This document shows, in pieces, positions 16,493-25,214 of a stretch of 41,283 nucleotides of DNA. This stretch comes from Pirellulales bacterium (lineage in GTDB: Bacteria; Planctomycetota; Planctomycetia; Pirellulales; UBA1268): contig JAQWMC010000100.1 of NCBI GenBank assembly GCA_029246985.1, forward strand, positions 1 to 41,283. The letters are read 5' to 3'. Each line of letters begins with the position of its first letter. Position 1 is the stretch's first letter. The notes under the pieces were generated by a model that was given only the letters and a program-made list of their open reading frames with translations, was not told the DNA's origin and searched no databases. A program made the translations under genes and the position numbers.

Positions 16493-18295
16493 TCAAACGC
16501 ACGGTATTCGAAGGCAGAATGAACTACCCTCGTTCGGTCGGCTATCAACTGAAATTGTTCCGCCATGAGCCTGAACAATGTGCTTCACGATTGACAGTCC
16601 AAGTCCTGTTCCACCCGCCTGCCTGCTACGGCCCTTATCCACACGATAAAACCGCTCGAAGAGTCGGGGCAAATGCTCTGAATGTATTCCGCAACCGTGA
16701 TCAGCAACACTGATCGTAAGTTCTGCCTTATCTTCAGAAGAAACTTTTTCCAGATTGGCACGAATTGATATTGGTTGATGAGTCCCACTGTACTTGACTG
16801 CGTTTTCAATCAGATTAACAACTGCCTGTTCTAAAAGGGGAGCATTCACTGGTGCAATCAGGCTCTCGTCACAGTTGATGTTCATCGTAATACCCTGCTC
16901 CATTGCTCGAGGCATACAGTCCGAACATGCAGTTGCCAAAAGATCCGCGATTTGTGTTGGCTCTAAAGGCAGAACACCGGACCCCTCACTCTGTTCGATC
17001 CGTGAGAGAGCAAGAAGGTCCTCAATTATTGCTTCAAGCCGATCTGCTTGTTTTGCAACAATGGATAAAAACCGTTTATTATCATTTGGTTCATTGATTG
17101 CTCCATCAAGGAGTGTTTCAACAAATCCCTTGATTGTTGCAATAGGTGTCTTCAATTCATGTGATACGTTTGCCACAAAATCTTGCCGAACAATCTCTAA
17201 TCGCTCTAACTCAGTAACATCGTTTAAAACCATTACGGCCCCACCTTCTCCAGACGGATCTCGGAGTGCCGTACCATGAGCACGAATTGTTCGTTTTGGA
17301 GGACCTGGAAGATCGAAGTCATCTTCTATCGGCTCACGGCAATCAATAGCCCGGAGAACAAAGCGACGTATTGCTGGATTTCGCACCACACTCTGAAGTG
17401 GCTTCCGCAGAGCGACGTCGATATCAATATTTAAAAGTGTTGCTGCTGCTTGATTAAGACCGACGATTCGTTGCCGAACATCGACTGCAAGCACACCTTC
17501 CATCATGCTGTCGAGGACAGCCTCTTGTTCAATATCTCTTCGCCCAAGAGTTAACCCTCGTTCTACAAGTTTTTCTTTGAGAATACTGGTCGCCTCAGCA
17601 ATTGTTGCTAATTCTGCAACTTCCGGCCTTGGTATCGGCTCCGTTCCATCACCATTTACAACACGTTTGATTGCACGAGCAAGATCACGTGCTGGTTTTG
17701 CAACCCAAAGTGCAATCAGCCATCCTATGAACAGAGCAAACAAGCCAACAGAAACAAAACCAATCAAAAGTTTCTTAAATGAACCTGACAGAATATGATC
17801 TATCTCATGCGTATCAACCGACAGACAGAGTGCACCTATTGGAGTGCTTATGGGGCCGAATGGGACCGCTATAACCAAAAGTCGACTATTCTTTTCAACG
17901 TTGTACCAACTTGTCTTTGCAGTTCTCCCAGCTTTCGTTTCATCAAGAAGATATTTCAGGTCTGGTAACGTATCAATTGCGTCGTCCTGCAATAACTCTT
18001 TGGAGGATGTCGTACCTAAACGATTTCCTTGAAAACCGAAGATCTCGAATCTTTGTTGTTCCGAACTAATAATTTCATTCAAGAGTGGCGTAATTTGCTC
18101 TTCTCGGGATGAATCGATAACGCCTCTGAGAAGATCTGCCAAGCCAACAGCAGTTGTCTTCATTCGCTTGAACTCCGCTTCTTCTGTAACAGCGGCTATT
18201 CGCACGGCTGAGAGCCAGTAACAACTCGCTAACACGATGACTAATGCCACCGCGTAAGTTCCAAAGAGATGCCTTGAGAGCCGAGGTTTGGGCAT
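16493..18295 (-). CDS. phoR: Sensor histidine kinase of the PhoR type
   Basis: A 600-residue membrane histidine kinase. A first transmembrane helix lies at about 14-36, followed by an extracytoplasmic sensor region of about 135 residues and a second helix at 174-198; then a HAMP linker (about 199-250), a PAS domain (about 255-360, VLDSMMEGVLAVDVRQRIVGLNQ read in parts), HisKA with the phospho-accepting His379 in FVANVSHELKTP, and HATPase_c with N-box NLIENAVKYS (494-503), DHGCGI (532-537) and GGTGLGLSIV (561-570). The order and the segment IKGFVETLLDGA are characteristic of PhoR. It follows phoB by 23 bases on the same strand. The likely role is sensing phosphate limitation; no pst or phoU genes are in the window, so the signal is inferred from family resemblance. 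Confidence 0.9.
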   Translation of the reverse strand: MPKPRLSRHLFGTYAVALVIVLASCYWLSAVRIAAVTEEAEFKRMKTTAVGLADLLRGVIDSSREEQITPLLNEIISSEQQRFEIFGFQGNRLGTTSSKELLQDDAIDTLPDLKYLLDETKAGRTAKTSWYNVEKNSRLLVIAVPFGPISTPIGALCLSVDTHEIDHILSGSFKKLLIGFVSVGLFALFIGWLIALWVAKPARDLARAIKRVVNGDGTEPIPRPEVAELATIAEATSILKEKLVERGLTLGRRDIEQEAVLDSMMEGVLAVDVRQRIVGLNQAAATLLNIDIDVALRKPLQSVVRNPAIRRFVLRAIDCREPIEDDFDLPGPPKRTIRAHGTALRDPSGEGGAVMVLNDVTELERLEIVRQDFVANVSHELKTPIATIKGFVETLLDGAINEPNDNKRFLSIVAKQADRLEAIIEDLLALSRIEQSEGSGVLPLEPTQIADLLATACSDCMPRAMEQGITMNINCDESLIAPVNAPLLEQAVVNLIENAVKYSGTHQPISIRANLEKVSSEDKAELTISVADHGCGIHSEHLPRLFERFYRVDKGRSRQAGGTGLGLSIVKHIVQAHGGTISVDSRPNEGSSFCLRIPCV

Positions 18296-18318
18296 AGTAT
18301 TGCGATGGGTTTAAGAAT

Positions 18319-19026
18319 TTATGCCCGGAACCGATACCCTACGCCCCGAACAGTCTCAATATTACCACCAAAGTCACCAAGTTTTTTTCTTAAACCGGCG
18401 ACTTGCACATCGACTGAACGTTCCGTAACTGGATAATCCTCCCCTTTCACTGCATCAACGATTTGACTTCGGGTGTATGCCCACCCCGGTCGTTTTGCAA
18501 GAAATTGAAGAAGAGCAAACTCGGTGTAGGTTAACTTTATAGGCTCGCCCTGCAGAGTAACCTCATGCCGACCGGGATGAATGACAAGTTCTCTGATCTG
18601 AATGGTTGTATCATGCTGAGCACGTAGCTCTGCATCCTTACGACGCATTAGAGATTTTACTCTCGCAAGCAAAACGCGAGGACTGAAAGGCTTTGTAACA
18701 TAGTCATCTGCACCGCCATCGAGACCGATAATGACATCTCGCTCTTCACTCTTGGCGGTAAGCATTATGATTGGTACTTCACGTGTTTTTGAATCTCTTT
18801 TGAGACGCCGACATACTTCAAGACCATCAATTCCAGGAAGCATTAAATCGAGCACTATAAGATCCGGTAACCTTTGCCTGACCGAATCAACAGCTTTCTC
18901 TCCCGTGTCGACACATGTGATCGAATGTCCTTCCTTGGCGAGTGTATATCGCACCAATTCAAGGAGGTCTTCTTCGTCATCTACAACAAGTATGTTGTGG
19001 CGAACCACTGAGTCGTTGCTGGACAT
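18319..19026 (-). CDS. phoB: Response regulator, OmpR/PhoB family
   Basis: A 235-residue response regulator. The receiver domain (10-125) has the acidic pair Asp16-Asp17, phospho-acceptor Asp60 in IVLDLMLPGIDG, Thr90 and Lys112 in VTKPFSP. The winged-helix DNA-binding domain (about 140-235) shows LTYTEFALLQFLAKRPGWAYTR (read in parts), the recognition helix region TERSVDVQVAGLRKKLG and the closing ETVRGVGYRF. It is the first gene of a two-gene operon with the PhoR-type kinase 23 bases downstream. A 217-base upstream region (19027-19243) separates it from the SNF2 gene and should hold its promoter, possibly self-activated through Pho-box sites that I could not pick out. Confidence 0.92.
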   Translation of the reverse strand: MSSNDSVVRHNILVVDDEEDLLELVRYTLAKEGHSITCVDTGEKAVDSVRQRLPDLIVLDLMLPGIDGLEVCRRLKRDSKTREVPIIMLTAKSEERDVIIGLDGGADDYVTKPFSPRVLLARVKSLMRRKDAELRAQHDTTIQIRELVIHPGRHEVTLQGEPIKLTYTEFALLQFLAKRPGWAYTRSQIVDAVKGEDYPVTERSVDVQVAGLRKKLGDFGGNIETVRGVGYRFRA

Positions 19027-19243
19027 TTTTAGAGTACGCAGGGTTTTTTCGATTTATACTTCTACGACTTCAAATCTCTGGCTATGAGCAAACAGAACTA
19101 TTTGATTGTTCCTTCAGTCTTTCCAATGCGATAAATGAAGAATTCACTACGAAACCATCACGCTATCCTGTCGAAGTGTTGTCTACAAATAATGCAATAA
19201 ATATATTTGGTTTATATGAGGTCTCATCTTTCGAAAATACCTC

Positions 19244-22200
19244 TTACGACAGAAGCATTTCAACATCTTCGGTTGTCAGTCCTGAAAGAATCCCTGTATC
19301 AGCAGAAATGATTGATGCCGCAAGTTCACGTTTTTGATCCTGAAGGGCAAGGATCTTCTCTTCAACTGTATTGCGAGCAATGAGCCGATATGCAAACACA
19401 GGACGTGTCTGACCTATACGATGAGCCCGGTCAATAGCTTGGGCCTCCACTGCTGGGTTCCACCAAGGATCAAGAATATAGACATAGTCTGCCGCAGTCA
19501 GATTAAGGCCTTGTCCTCCTGCTTTTAGGCTGACTAGGAAAAGCCGGCAGTCCGAGTCTTCCTGAAACCTCTCAACACGGCTTTGTCTATCAGTGGTTTT
19601 GCCATCTAGATATTCATACGTCCGACCTCGTTCATCCAACTTCCGTCGAAGAATTGCAAGAAAACTTGTAAATTGACTAAACACCAGTACCTTGTGTCCT
19701 TCATCAAGTACTTCATCGAGTTGTTCCAACAGCGTATCTAATTTTGTGGATGGATCATCAATTCGATTTGCATCGATCAAGCCTGGATGGCACGCTGCTT
19801 GACGGAGTCGTAAAAGAGCCTCAAGCACTGCAATTCGACTACGACCAATTCCTTGCTGGCCAATCCGAGTAGTAAGCTCATTACGGTAATGCTGACGAAG
19901 ATCATCATATGCTTTTCTTTGTTGGTCACCCAACTCACAGAATAGCGTTTGTTCTGTTTTCTCAGGGAGGTCAGAGAGCACCTCTGTTTTTGTTCTTCGA
20001 AGCAGGTAGGGCCGCACGGCTCGTGCCACAAGCTCCGACCCATTCCCTCGACCGCCGGAAAGAAATCGCTTTAAGCGACCAGCTGTTCCAAGCTGCCCGG
20101 GATTCAGAAACTCGAAGATACTCCACAACTCACCAATATGATTTTCGACTGGCGTGCCCGTCAGAGCCAATCGCTGTCTTGCGCGTAGCAAACGGCATGC
20201 TTTCGCAGCCTGACTTGTTGCATTTTTAATTGATTGTGCTTCATCAAGAATGACATAATCAAAATCAGTTTTTCGGTGCTGCGCAATATCACGGCGGAGG
20301 GTTCCGTACGTTGTAAGAACAAGATCAAATTGATCGATCGTCTCTGCTGAATCAGTCCGTTCTTGACCGGTATAGTTGAGTAGCCGTAATTCTGGTGCAA
20401 AACGATTGGCTTCCTGCATCCAATTAAAAATCAAGCTTTTTGGCACAATGACAAGTGACGGCCGCGTCGCTATGCCTGCTTCCTCAAGCACCCGCTGTCT
20501 TCGCACCAAAAGCGCGAGCACCTGAATGGTTTTTCCAAGACCCATATCATCCGCGAGACAACCGCCAAGGCCAAGTCGCTCAAGAAAGCTCAGCCACCCC
20601 AGACCCTCTTTTTGGTAATGTCGCAGGCTACCTTCGAATCCATTTGGCTCATTTTCTGGTTCCGGCCTACCACCAGCAGCCAGTTCATCACGAATGACAG
20701 AAAATGCATCGTCCACCTGCGACTGTGGCATTCCGGCAATGAGTGCATCAAGGAGCGCTGCCTGCATACGGCCGTACCGCAGACGACCATTTTTTTCCTG
20801 CGCAAGTGCAAGGAGAGGCTCTAACTGAGTCGCAAAGTCAGCAGGCAAGATTCCACGAGAGCCATCCTGCAAATCAACCGCTCGGTCGCCTCTTGCAAGA
20901 GCTGAAAGGAGTTCGGGCATATCCGCAATGACACCACCGAAGTCAATCGATCCCGAAAGTTCAAACCAATCAATACCACTATTAACATTCCACGCCACAT
21001 TTCCAGCTGGCCGATATCGTCGACCGGACACCTCTACTGCCCACCCCACACTGGCTAATTGTGATACCGATGCATCAAGTCGCGAACGAGGAACCTCAAC
21101 ATGATGCGTTGGAGCGGCATCATCTTCTGTCGCACTTGCGTGTCCTGTTCGGACTGGAGAAAAGCCAAATCGTGGCAGTGCTTTGAGCGCTTCGCGCTCT
21201 GCTGTTTTATTTCGCCGAACAAGTCGACGCCTCGCCGCATCAGCCGCGCCACCTGCTGGATCATCTGCGGCTATTTGAATTCCACTGTAGTCAAACCAAA
21301 TGTTTCCTCCCAGCTGAATCTTTGGTTTGCTTTTACGTGCCTTGCGCCTCGGCCGACCGAGCGATTCCTCAGGATCAAGCGATCCTGCCTGCTCTTCATC
21401 GTTCGTACTTGGTGAATCATCTAATACTAATTTAGGCTGGGGCCTTCCTGACTCTACCTGCCATCCTGTCCATCCAGGAAGTTCTAACTTTGGTAAGTCT
21501 GCCAGTGAAGCAAGCTGCTCAATGAGTCCATCAATCTGAGACCCCGACAGCTCGATTGGACCTCGTCTATCAAATTGCTCCATCCAACCTCGAAGACCTG
21601 CCGGTTCGTCTTGCTCTGAGAACTCACCCTGATGTTCCTCTGCAGCTGCATCAATAACAAGCCGACAGAGGCGATCTTCGAGCACAAGAAAGCCAGCTCG
21701 CAGAATCAATCTCGGCGTTTGGAGTGACTGTCGCTCACTCCCCCGAACAAGAAGGCCATTGAGGCTGGCTTTCTTTGGACAAACCCTCTTTTCCTTTTTC
21801 GAAAGAAGGTCATTCTGAAGACAGGCTTCAAGACCCGTGTCGTCACTGGGTTCAATGATTAAGGCAAATTCCCACGGTCGACCGGCATCCCATACTAATG
21901 GCACAACTGCTTCTGGTGCTCGACGGGGCTCTGGCTGAAAGACAAGCCGACCCTCTGAGCAAAGCATTGCAAGATCCCGTGCTGCAGATTGTCGGCTTAG
22001 CAAAAACCGACTCATGGTACGTTCTTCAAGTGTTTGCCCACCATGATGTGTTTCAGCAGACATTGTGCCAGCGAGCATAGACAGCACTCGCCTTTCATCA
22101 GCATCAAAATGACCAAAAGAAATCGCCTGCGGGCCAATGATGATTGGCTTTGGCTGACCGGCAGGATGACCAGATTCATCAATCGGCATGCGACATGGTT

Positions 22201-22843
22201 GCAATGCAACAAGTCGACTGTCAGCCGATGCTGCATCAAGTAAAAACATCAAGGTGCCAGTACTTTTTCGCAAACCACCCAAGACGACGCTACTTGTTCG
22301 TAATGCAGGCTCAACCAAACGCCGACGGTTTTCAAGTTCGGTAGACCATGCTGGCTGTCGTCCTTTTTTTTGAACTGAACGATTTTCGCTATGCAAAGTC
22401 CGTGTCAACTGCGGGCTAGCTGGCTGTGGTTGGCCTGAATACTCCGTCTCGTTTTCTTGATTCGACGCTGAGAATGGCTTTGATTCCATTTCTTCAAAAT
22501 CATCCGTTTCATCGGCAACGATGTCGAGTGTTACCGGTGTCTGCTCTGCAATACCACTCAGCAAACCTCGTCGATCAACCTCAAGCAAAACTGCTGCGAC
22601 AAGCGCACATGGTTTGCCAGCTCGTCCGTCGGGACTTGTACAATGACTTTCAAGGATCATCCCGCCCCGTCGATTTGCAGAGAGCTCAAGTAAAACCTCA
22701 TGGCTTGTTCCGTCATCACTCGAAAGTGTTGCCTGGACTTGGCCAACACGAGGGCAGACAACTTTTTCTGGAACGAGGTTGCGTGCTCGCTTACGATCGC
22801 GTGGGTCAAAAAGATGAAAGAGACGTTGCTCCAAAGTGGTCAT
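19244..22843 (-). CDS. SNF2-family DEAD/DEAH helicase-like ATPase with degenerate SWIM-like N-terminus
   Basis: From the ATG at 22843 the protein has 1199 residues. The C-terminal third is a canonical SNF2 motor: motif I ADDMGLGKT (764-772), motif II DEAQ (867-870), LTGTPVENH just after (894-902), and motif VI AQAIDRAHRIGQ (1134-1145), with the expected VSLKAGGQGLNLT and DPWWNPAVE. Bacterial members are ATP-driven DNA or nucleoprotein translocases implicated in transcription recycling or repair. Near the N-terminus (about 60-95) the segment ESHCTSPDGRAGKPCALVAAVLL resembles a SWIM zinc finger (CxC...CxH) in spacing, but the first Cys is Ser and the His is Leu. The long middle region is poorly conserved. 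A TTG at 22897 would add 18 residues; the ATG is preferred although it lacks a clear ribosome binding site. Confidence 0.92.
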   Translation of the reverse strand: MTTLEQRLFHLFDPRDRKRARNLVPEKVVCPRVGQVQATLSSDDGTSHEVLLELSANRRGGMILESHCTSPDGRAGKPCALVAAVLLEVDRRGLLSGIAEQTPVTLDIVADETDDFEEMESKPFSASNQENETEYSGQPQPASPQLTRTLHSENRSVQKKGRQPAWSTELENRRRLVEPALRTSSVVLGGLRKSTGTLMFLLDAASADSRLVALQPCRMPIDESGHPAGQPKPIIIGPQAISFGHFDADERRVLSMLAGTMSAETHHGGQTLEERTMSRFLLSRQSAARDLAMLCSEGRLVFQPEPRRAPEAVVPLVWDAGRPWEFALIIEPSDDTGLEACLQNDLLSKKEKRVCPKKASLNGLLVRGSERQSLQTPRLILRAGFLVLEDRLCRLVIDAAAEEHQGEFSEQDEPAGLRGWMEQFDRRGPIELSGSQIDGLIEQLASLADLPKLELPGWTGWQVESGRPQPKLVLDDSPSTNDEEQAGSLDPEESLGRPRRKARKSKPKIQLGGNIWFDYSGIQIAADDPAGGAADAARRRLVRRNKTAEREALKALPRFGFSPVRTGHASATEDDAAPTHHVEVPRSRLDASVSQLASVGWAVEVSGRRYRPAGNVAWNVNSGIDWFELSGSIDFGGVIADMPELLSALARGDRAVDLQDGSRGILPADFATQLEPLLALAQEKNGRLRYGRMQAALLDALIAGMPQSQVDDAFSVIRDELAAGGRPEPENEPNGFEGSLRHYQKEGLGWLSFLERLGLGGCLADDMGLGKTIQVLALLVRRQRVLEEAGIATRPSLVIVPKSLIFNWMQEANRFAPELRLLNYTGQERTDSAETIDQFDLVLTTYGTLRRDIAQHRKTDFDYVILDEAQSIKNATSQAAKACRLLRARQRLALTGTPVENHIGELWSIFEFLNPGQLGTAGRLKRFLSGGRGNGSELVARAVRPYLLRRTKTEVLSDLPEKTEQTLFCELGDQQRKAYDDLRQHYRNELTTRIGQQGIGRSRIAVLEALLRLRQAACHPGLIDANRIDDPSTKLDTLLEQLDEVLDEGHKVLVFSQFTSFLAILRRKLDERGRTYEYLDGKTTDRQSRVERFQEDSDCRLFLVSLKAGGQGLNLTAADYVYILDPWWNPAVEAQAIDRAHRIGQTRPVFAYRLIARNTVEEKILALQDQKRELAASIISADTGILSGLTTEDVEMLLS

Positions 22844-22998
22844 ATTATGTGTCGGTGCTTCGCGAATGGATAAATAAAATAATGAAATAAGGCTCAACGG
22901 GACTGCCTTGGTACCGTTCAGGCCAACCCTTAGTTTTACCCCAATTCGCTCAGAAACACAGATGAAAAATATTCGAAGAATTTGCCCGTTATATGACT

Positions 22999-23017
22999 AC
23001 GAGTTGACTCGTTTTTT
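22999..23017 (+). terminator. Hairpin plus T-run on the plus strand at the 3' edge of hemE
   Basis: ACGAG (22999-23003), loop TTGA and CTCGT (23008-23012), followed by TTTTTATTTTT, has the form of a rho-independent terminator for plus-strand transcription. No plus-strand gene precedes it. On the minus strand the same stem lies directly behind the hemE stop codon but lacks a downstream T-run. It could end an antisense or small RNA starting upstream of the SNF2 gene, or simply be an A-rich hemE 3' end. Confidence 0.4.
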
Positions 23018-24086
23018 ATTTTTGTTTAACGGTCGCAATGAACTCCAATACATTTTCAACTGGAGTCTCTGGCAATATGCCGTGACCAAGATTCATGATG
23101 TGACCAGGACGTCCCGCAACACGTGCAAGAATGTCTTCCGTACGACGACGTACAACGTCAGGAGTCGTGTGCAGTACAGCCGGGTCGAGATTACCCTGCA
23201 CGCCTCGATCATAACCCACCTGCTTCCAGGCATGATCTAATTCGGTTCGCCAATCAATACCCATGACCGTCCCACCAGCTTCGGCCGCAAGTGGTAATAA
23301 CGCTGGATTGCCTGCTGCAAAATGGATAATCGGTCCTCGCCCAGCTATTGATTCAAAGACGGTCCGGCTGTGGGGCAAAACAAATTCACGGTAGTGTTCT
23401 GGTGAGAGACAACCTACCCAGCTATCAAAGACCTGCACCGCATTCGCTCCAGCATCAAATTGAGCATGAAGATATCTGCCAATCGTCCTTGCAAGTCTTT
23501 CCATGAGTTCATGCCACCCATCAGGATCAGTCAGCATAAATCGTTTGGTATGCAACCAGTTGCGACTTGTTCCTCCTTCGATGGCGTATCCAGCCAAAGT
23601 AAATGGAGCTCCCGCAAAACCAATGACTGGCAATTCTTTTTGAAGACCGGCACGTGTTGTACGTACTGTCTCAAAAACAAAGCTGAGTGAATCGACATCA
23701 ACAAGCTCGTGAAATCGATCGAGATCTGTACGGGTACGAAGTGGATTATGAATGACGGGGCCTTCCCCAGGGGTAAATTCCAAATCGAGTCCCATCGGCT
23801 GCAATAGTGGCAACAAGTCACTAAAAATAATTGCTGCATCGACACCAAGTCGATCCACTGTTGCCAACATAACTTCAGCAGAAAGTTTTGGATTCTTGCA
23901 CAGTTCCAAGAACGTCACCTTATTACGAATGGCTTGATATTCGGGAAGATACCGACCCGCCTGCCTCATGAGCCAAACTGGCGGACGAGATACCGGTTCG
24001 AGGCGACATGCCCTCATAAAAAGGGAGTCTTCGACGTTGCCAGTAGCTGGCTCGTTTTGGTCCGGGGAATCAGAATCAACGTTCAT
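23016..24086 (-). CDS. hemE: Uroporphyrinogen III decarboxylase
   Basis: From the ATG at 24086 the product has 356 residues, normal for HemE, which removes four carboxyl groups from uroporphyrinogen III to give coproporphyrinogen III in the cytosol. The signature WLMRQAGRYLPEY (38-50) supplies the two substrate-binding arginines (Arg41, Arg45); IIFSDLLPLLQPMGLDLEF contains the catalytic-type Asp; GFAGAPFTLAGYAIEGGTS, FDSWVGCLSPEHYREFVLPH and the C-terminal GHGILPETPVENV are all family hallmarks. A TTG at 24164 would add 26 residues without homology, so it is not used. The gene is divergent from the ccsA/hemX-like and hemA pair, forming a compact tetrapyrrole cluster. Confidence 0.96.
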   Translation of the reverse strand: MNVDSDSPDQNEPATGNVEDSLFMRACRLEPVSRPPVWLMRQAGRYLPEYQAIRNKVTFLELCKNPKLSAEVMLATVDRLGVDAAIIFSDLLPLLQPMGLDLEFTPGEGPVIHNPLRTRTDLDRFHELVDVDSLSFVFETVRTTRAGLQKELPVIGFAGAPFTLAGYAIEGGTSRNWLHTKRFMLTDPDGWHELMERLARTIGRYLHAQFDAGANAVQVFDSWVGCLSPEHYREFVLPHSRTVFESIAGRGPIIHFAAGNPALLPLAAEAGGTVMGIDWRTELDHAWKQVGYDRGVQGNLDPAVLHTTPDVVRRRTEDILARVAGRPGHIMNLGHGILPETPVENVLEFIATVKQK

Positions 24087-24317
24087 AAGGCTCAGTATAG
24101 TTTGTAGGAAGCAGGTTGTTGGCTCAAAGTTGTCTATTTCTTGGGTACAATAAGAAGATTCCAAACGGAAAATAGTTAAATAGTCTGATTCATAAAGGAA
24201 GGCTGCGGTCAGGTTTCTTGTTCTCTATGCTCATCCTGCCTCAGATACGTCCCTGATTTCATGTTCTCTGGAAGATCTTGATACACGTTTGGGGTGAGCT
24301 TTTTTACTAGGGTTTCT

Positions 24318-25214
24318 ATGGCTGATTTCATCTCACGAATTTCTGTTGTCTGTTTTGCCGCCAGCTATGGTGTCGCGCTTATATTTGAGGCAAGTCGGCT
24401 CTGGTTTCGGTCTGGAGTCCGAGGCATCACAATGATTGGTTTTGTAACCGCTGGTCTGGTTGCACACAGCCTGTATCTCATCTGGCGTTCAACCACGCTT
24501 CCTTCCATACCATTATCGAGTGAGTTTGATTGGTATCTTCTGGCTGCTTGGCTTTTAGCAGCTGGATCTCTTTGGATGACCATCTCTAATCCCAGAACAC
24601 CCGTAGGTCTTTTTGTCCTCCCCGTTGTATTAGCTCTTATCGGAGCTGCTGAACTTTCAAGCCGGGAACCGTTCCCACAAAGTCCTGCGACACAAATTTG
24701 GGGCGTCATTCACGGAAGTTTCAATCTTGTGATGAGCGTCGCTGTTGTACTTGGTGGCCTCGCGGGCGGCATGTGGCTTATTCAGGCCGGGCGGCTTAAT
24801 CGGAAACAGGCCCCCCTTCAAGGATTTCGTATGCCGAGCTTGGAAAAACTATCGATCTGGTCATCACGAATGACAGTAACCGCTGCTATGTCGGGAAGCC
24901 TCGGCTTTGTTTCAGGAATTATCTTAAATATTGTCAATCAGCAACATGGCCTTTTAGGGAGTGTACCGTGGACTGATCCTGTTGTTCTTCGCATGGGAGC
25001 ACTTGTCGCTTGGCTCATAATCGTAGCTGGTACCTCACGAGCTATGCGACAACGTGCAATTGGCCGAAGAGTCATAGCACTTTTATCACTCGTTAGCCTC
25101 ACGATGCTCACAATTTCAATTTTGTGGGGAGTACTTGGAAGTACACAGCACGGACTTACCCCTTCACAGGGGAACGCCGCAGGCATAACCATTCCTGCTG
25201 GAGATGCTTCATGA
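24318..25214 (+). CDS. CcsA/HemX-like integral membrane protein
   Basis: A 298-residue protein with about eight hydrophobic segments of the cytochrome c assembly (CcsA/ResC/HemX) superfamily. The segment IWGVIHGSFNLVMSVAVVLGG (read in parts) carries the conserved histidine of this fold, and the final helices are preceded by a Trp-containing loop (SVPWTDPVVLRMG). The ATG at 24318 has AGGG five bases upstream; a GTG at 24294 is less likely. Its stop overlaps the hemA start by four bases (ATGA). In Bacillus and other genomes hemX sits beside hemA and influences HemA level, which favours a HemX-like role, but a function in cytochrome c maturation is also possible given the many c-type cytochromes of planctomycetes. 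Confidence 0.8.
   Translation: MADFISRISVVCFAASYGVALIFEASRLWFRSGVRGITMIGFVTAGLVAHSLYLIWRSTTLPSIPLSSEFDWYLLAAWLLAAGSLWMTISNPRTPVGLFVLPVVLALIGAAELSSREPFPQSPATQIWGVIHGSFNLVMSVAVVLGGLAGGMWLIQAGRLNRKQAPLQGFRMPSLEKLSIWSSRMTVTAAMSGSLGFVSGIILNIVNQQHGLLGSVPWTDPVVLRMGALVAWLIIVAGTSRAMRQRAIGRRVIALLSLVSLTMLTISILWGVLGSTQHGLTPSQGNAAGITIPAGDAS

Noticed and set aside
19210-19243. Hairpin GAGGT/ACCTC behind the SNF2 stop as terminator
   Set aside because: Only 5 bp with a 17-base loop and no T-run on the minus strand.
22426-22890. 154-codon plus-strand frame opposite the start of the SNF2 gene
   Set aside because: Antisense to a strongly supported gene and without family resemblance.
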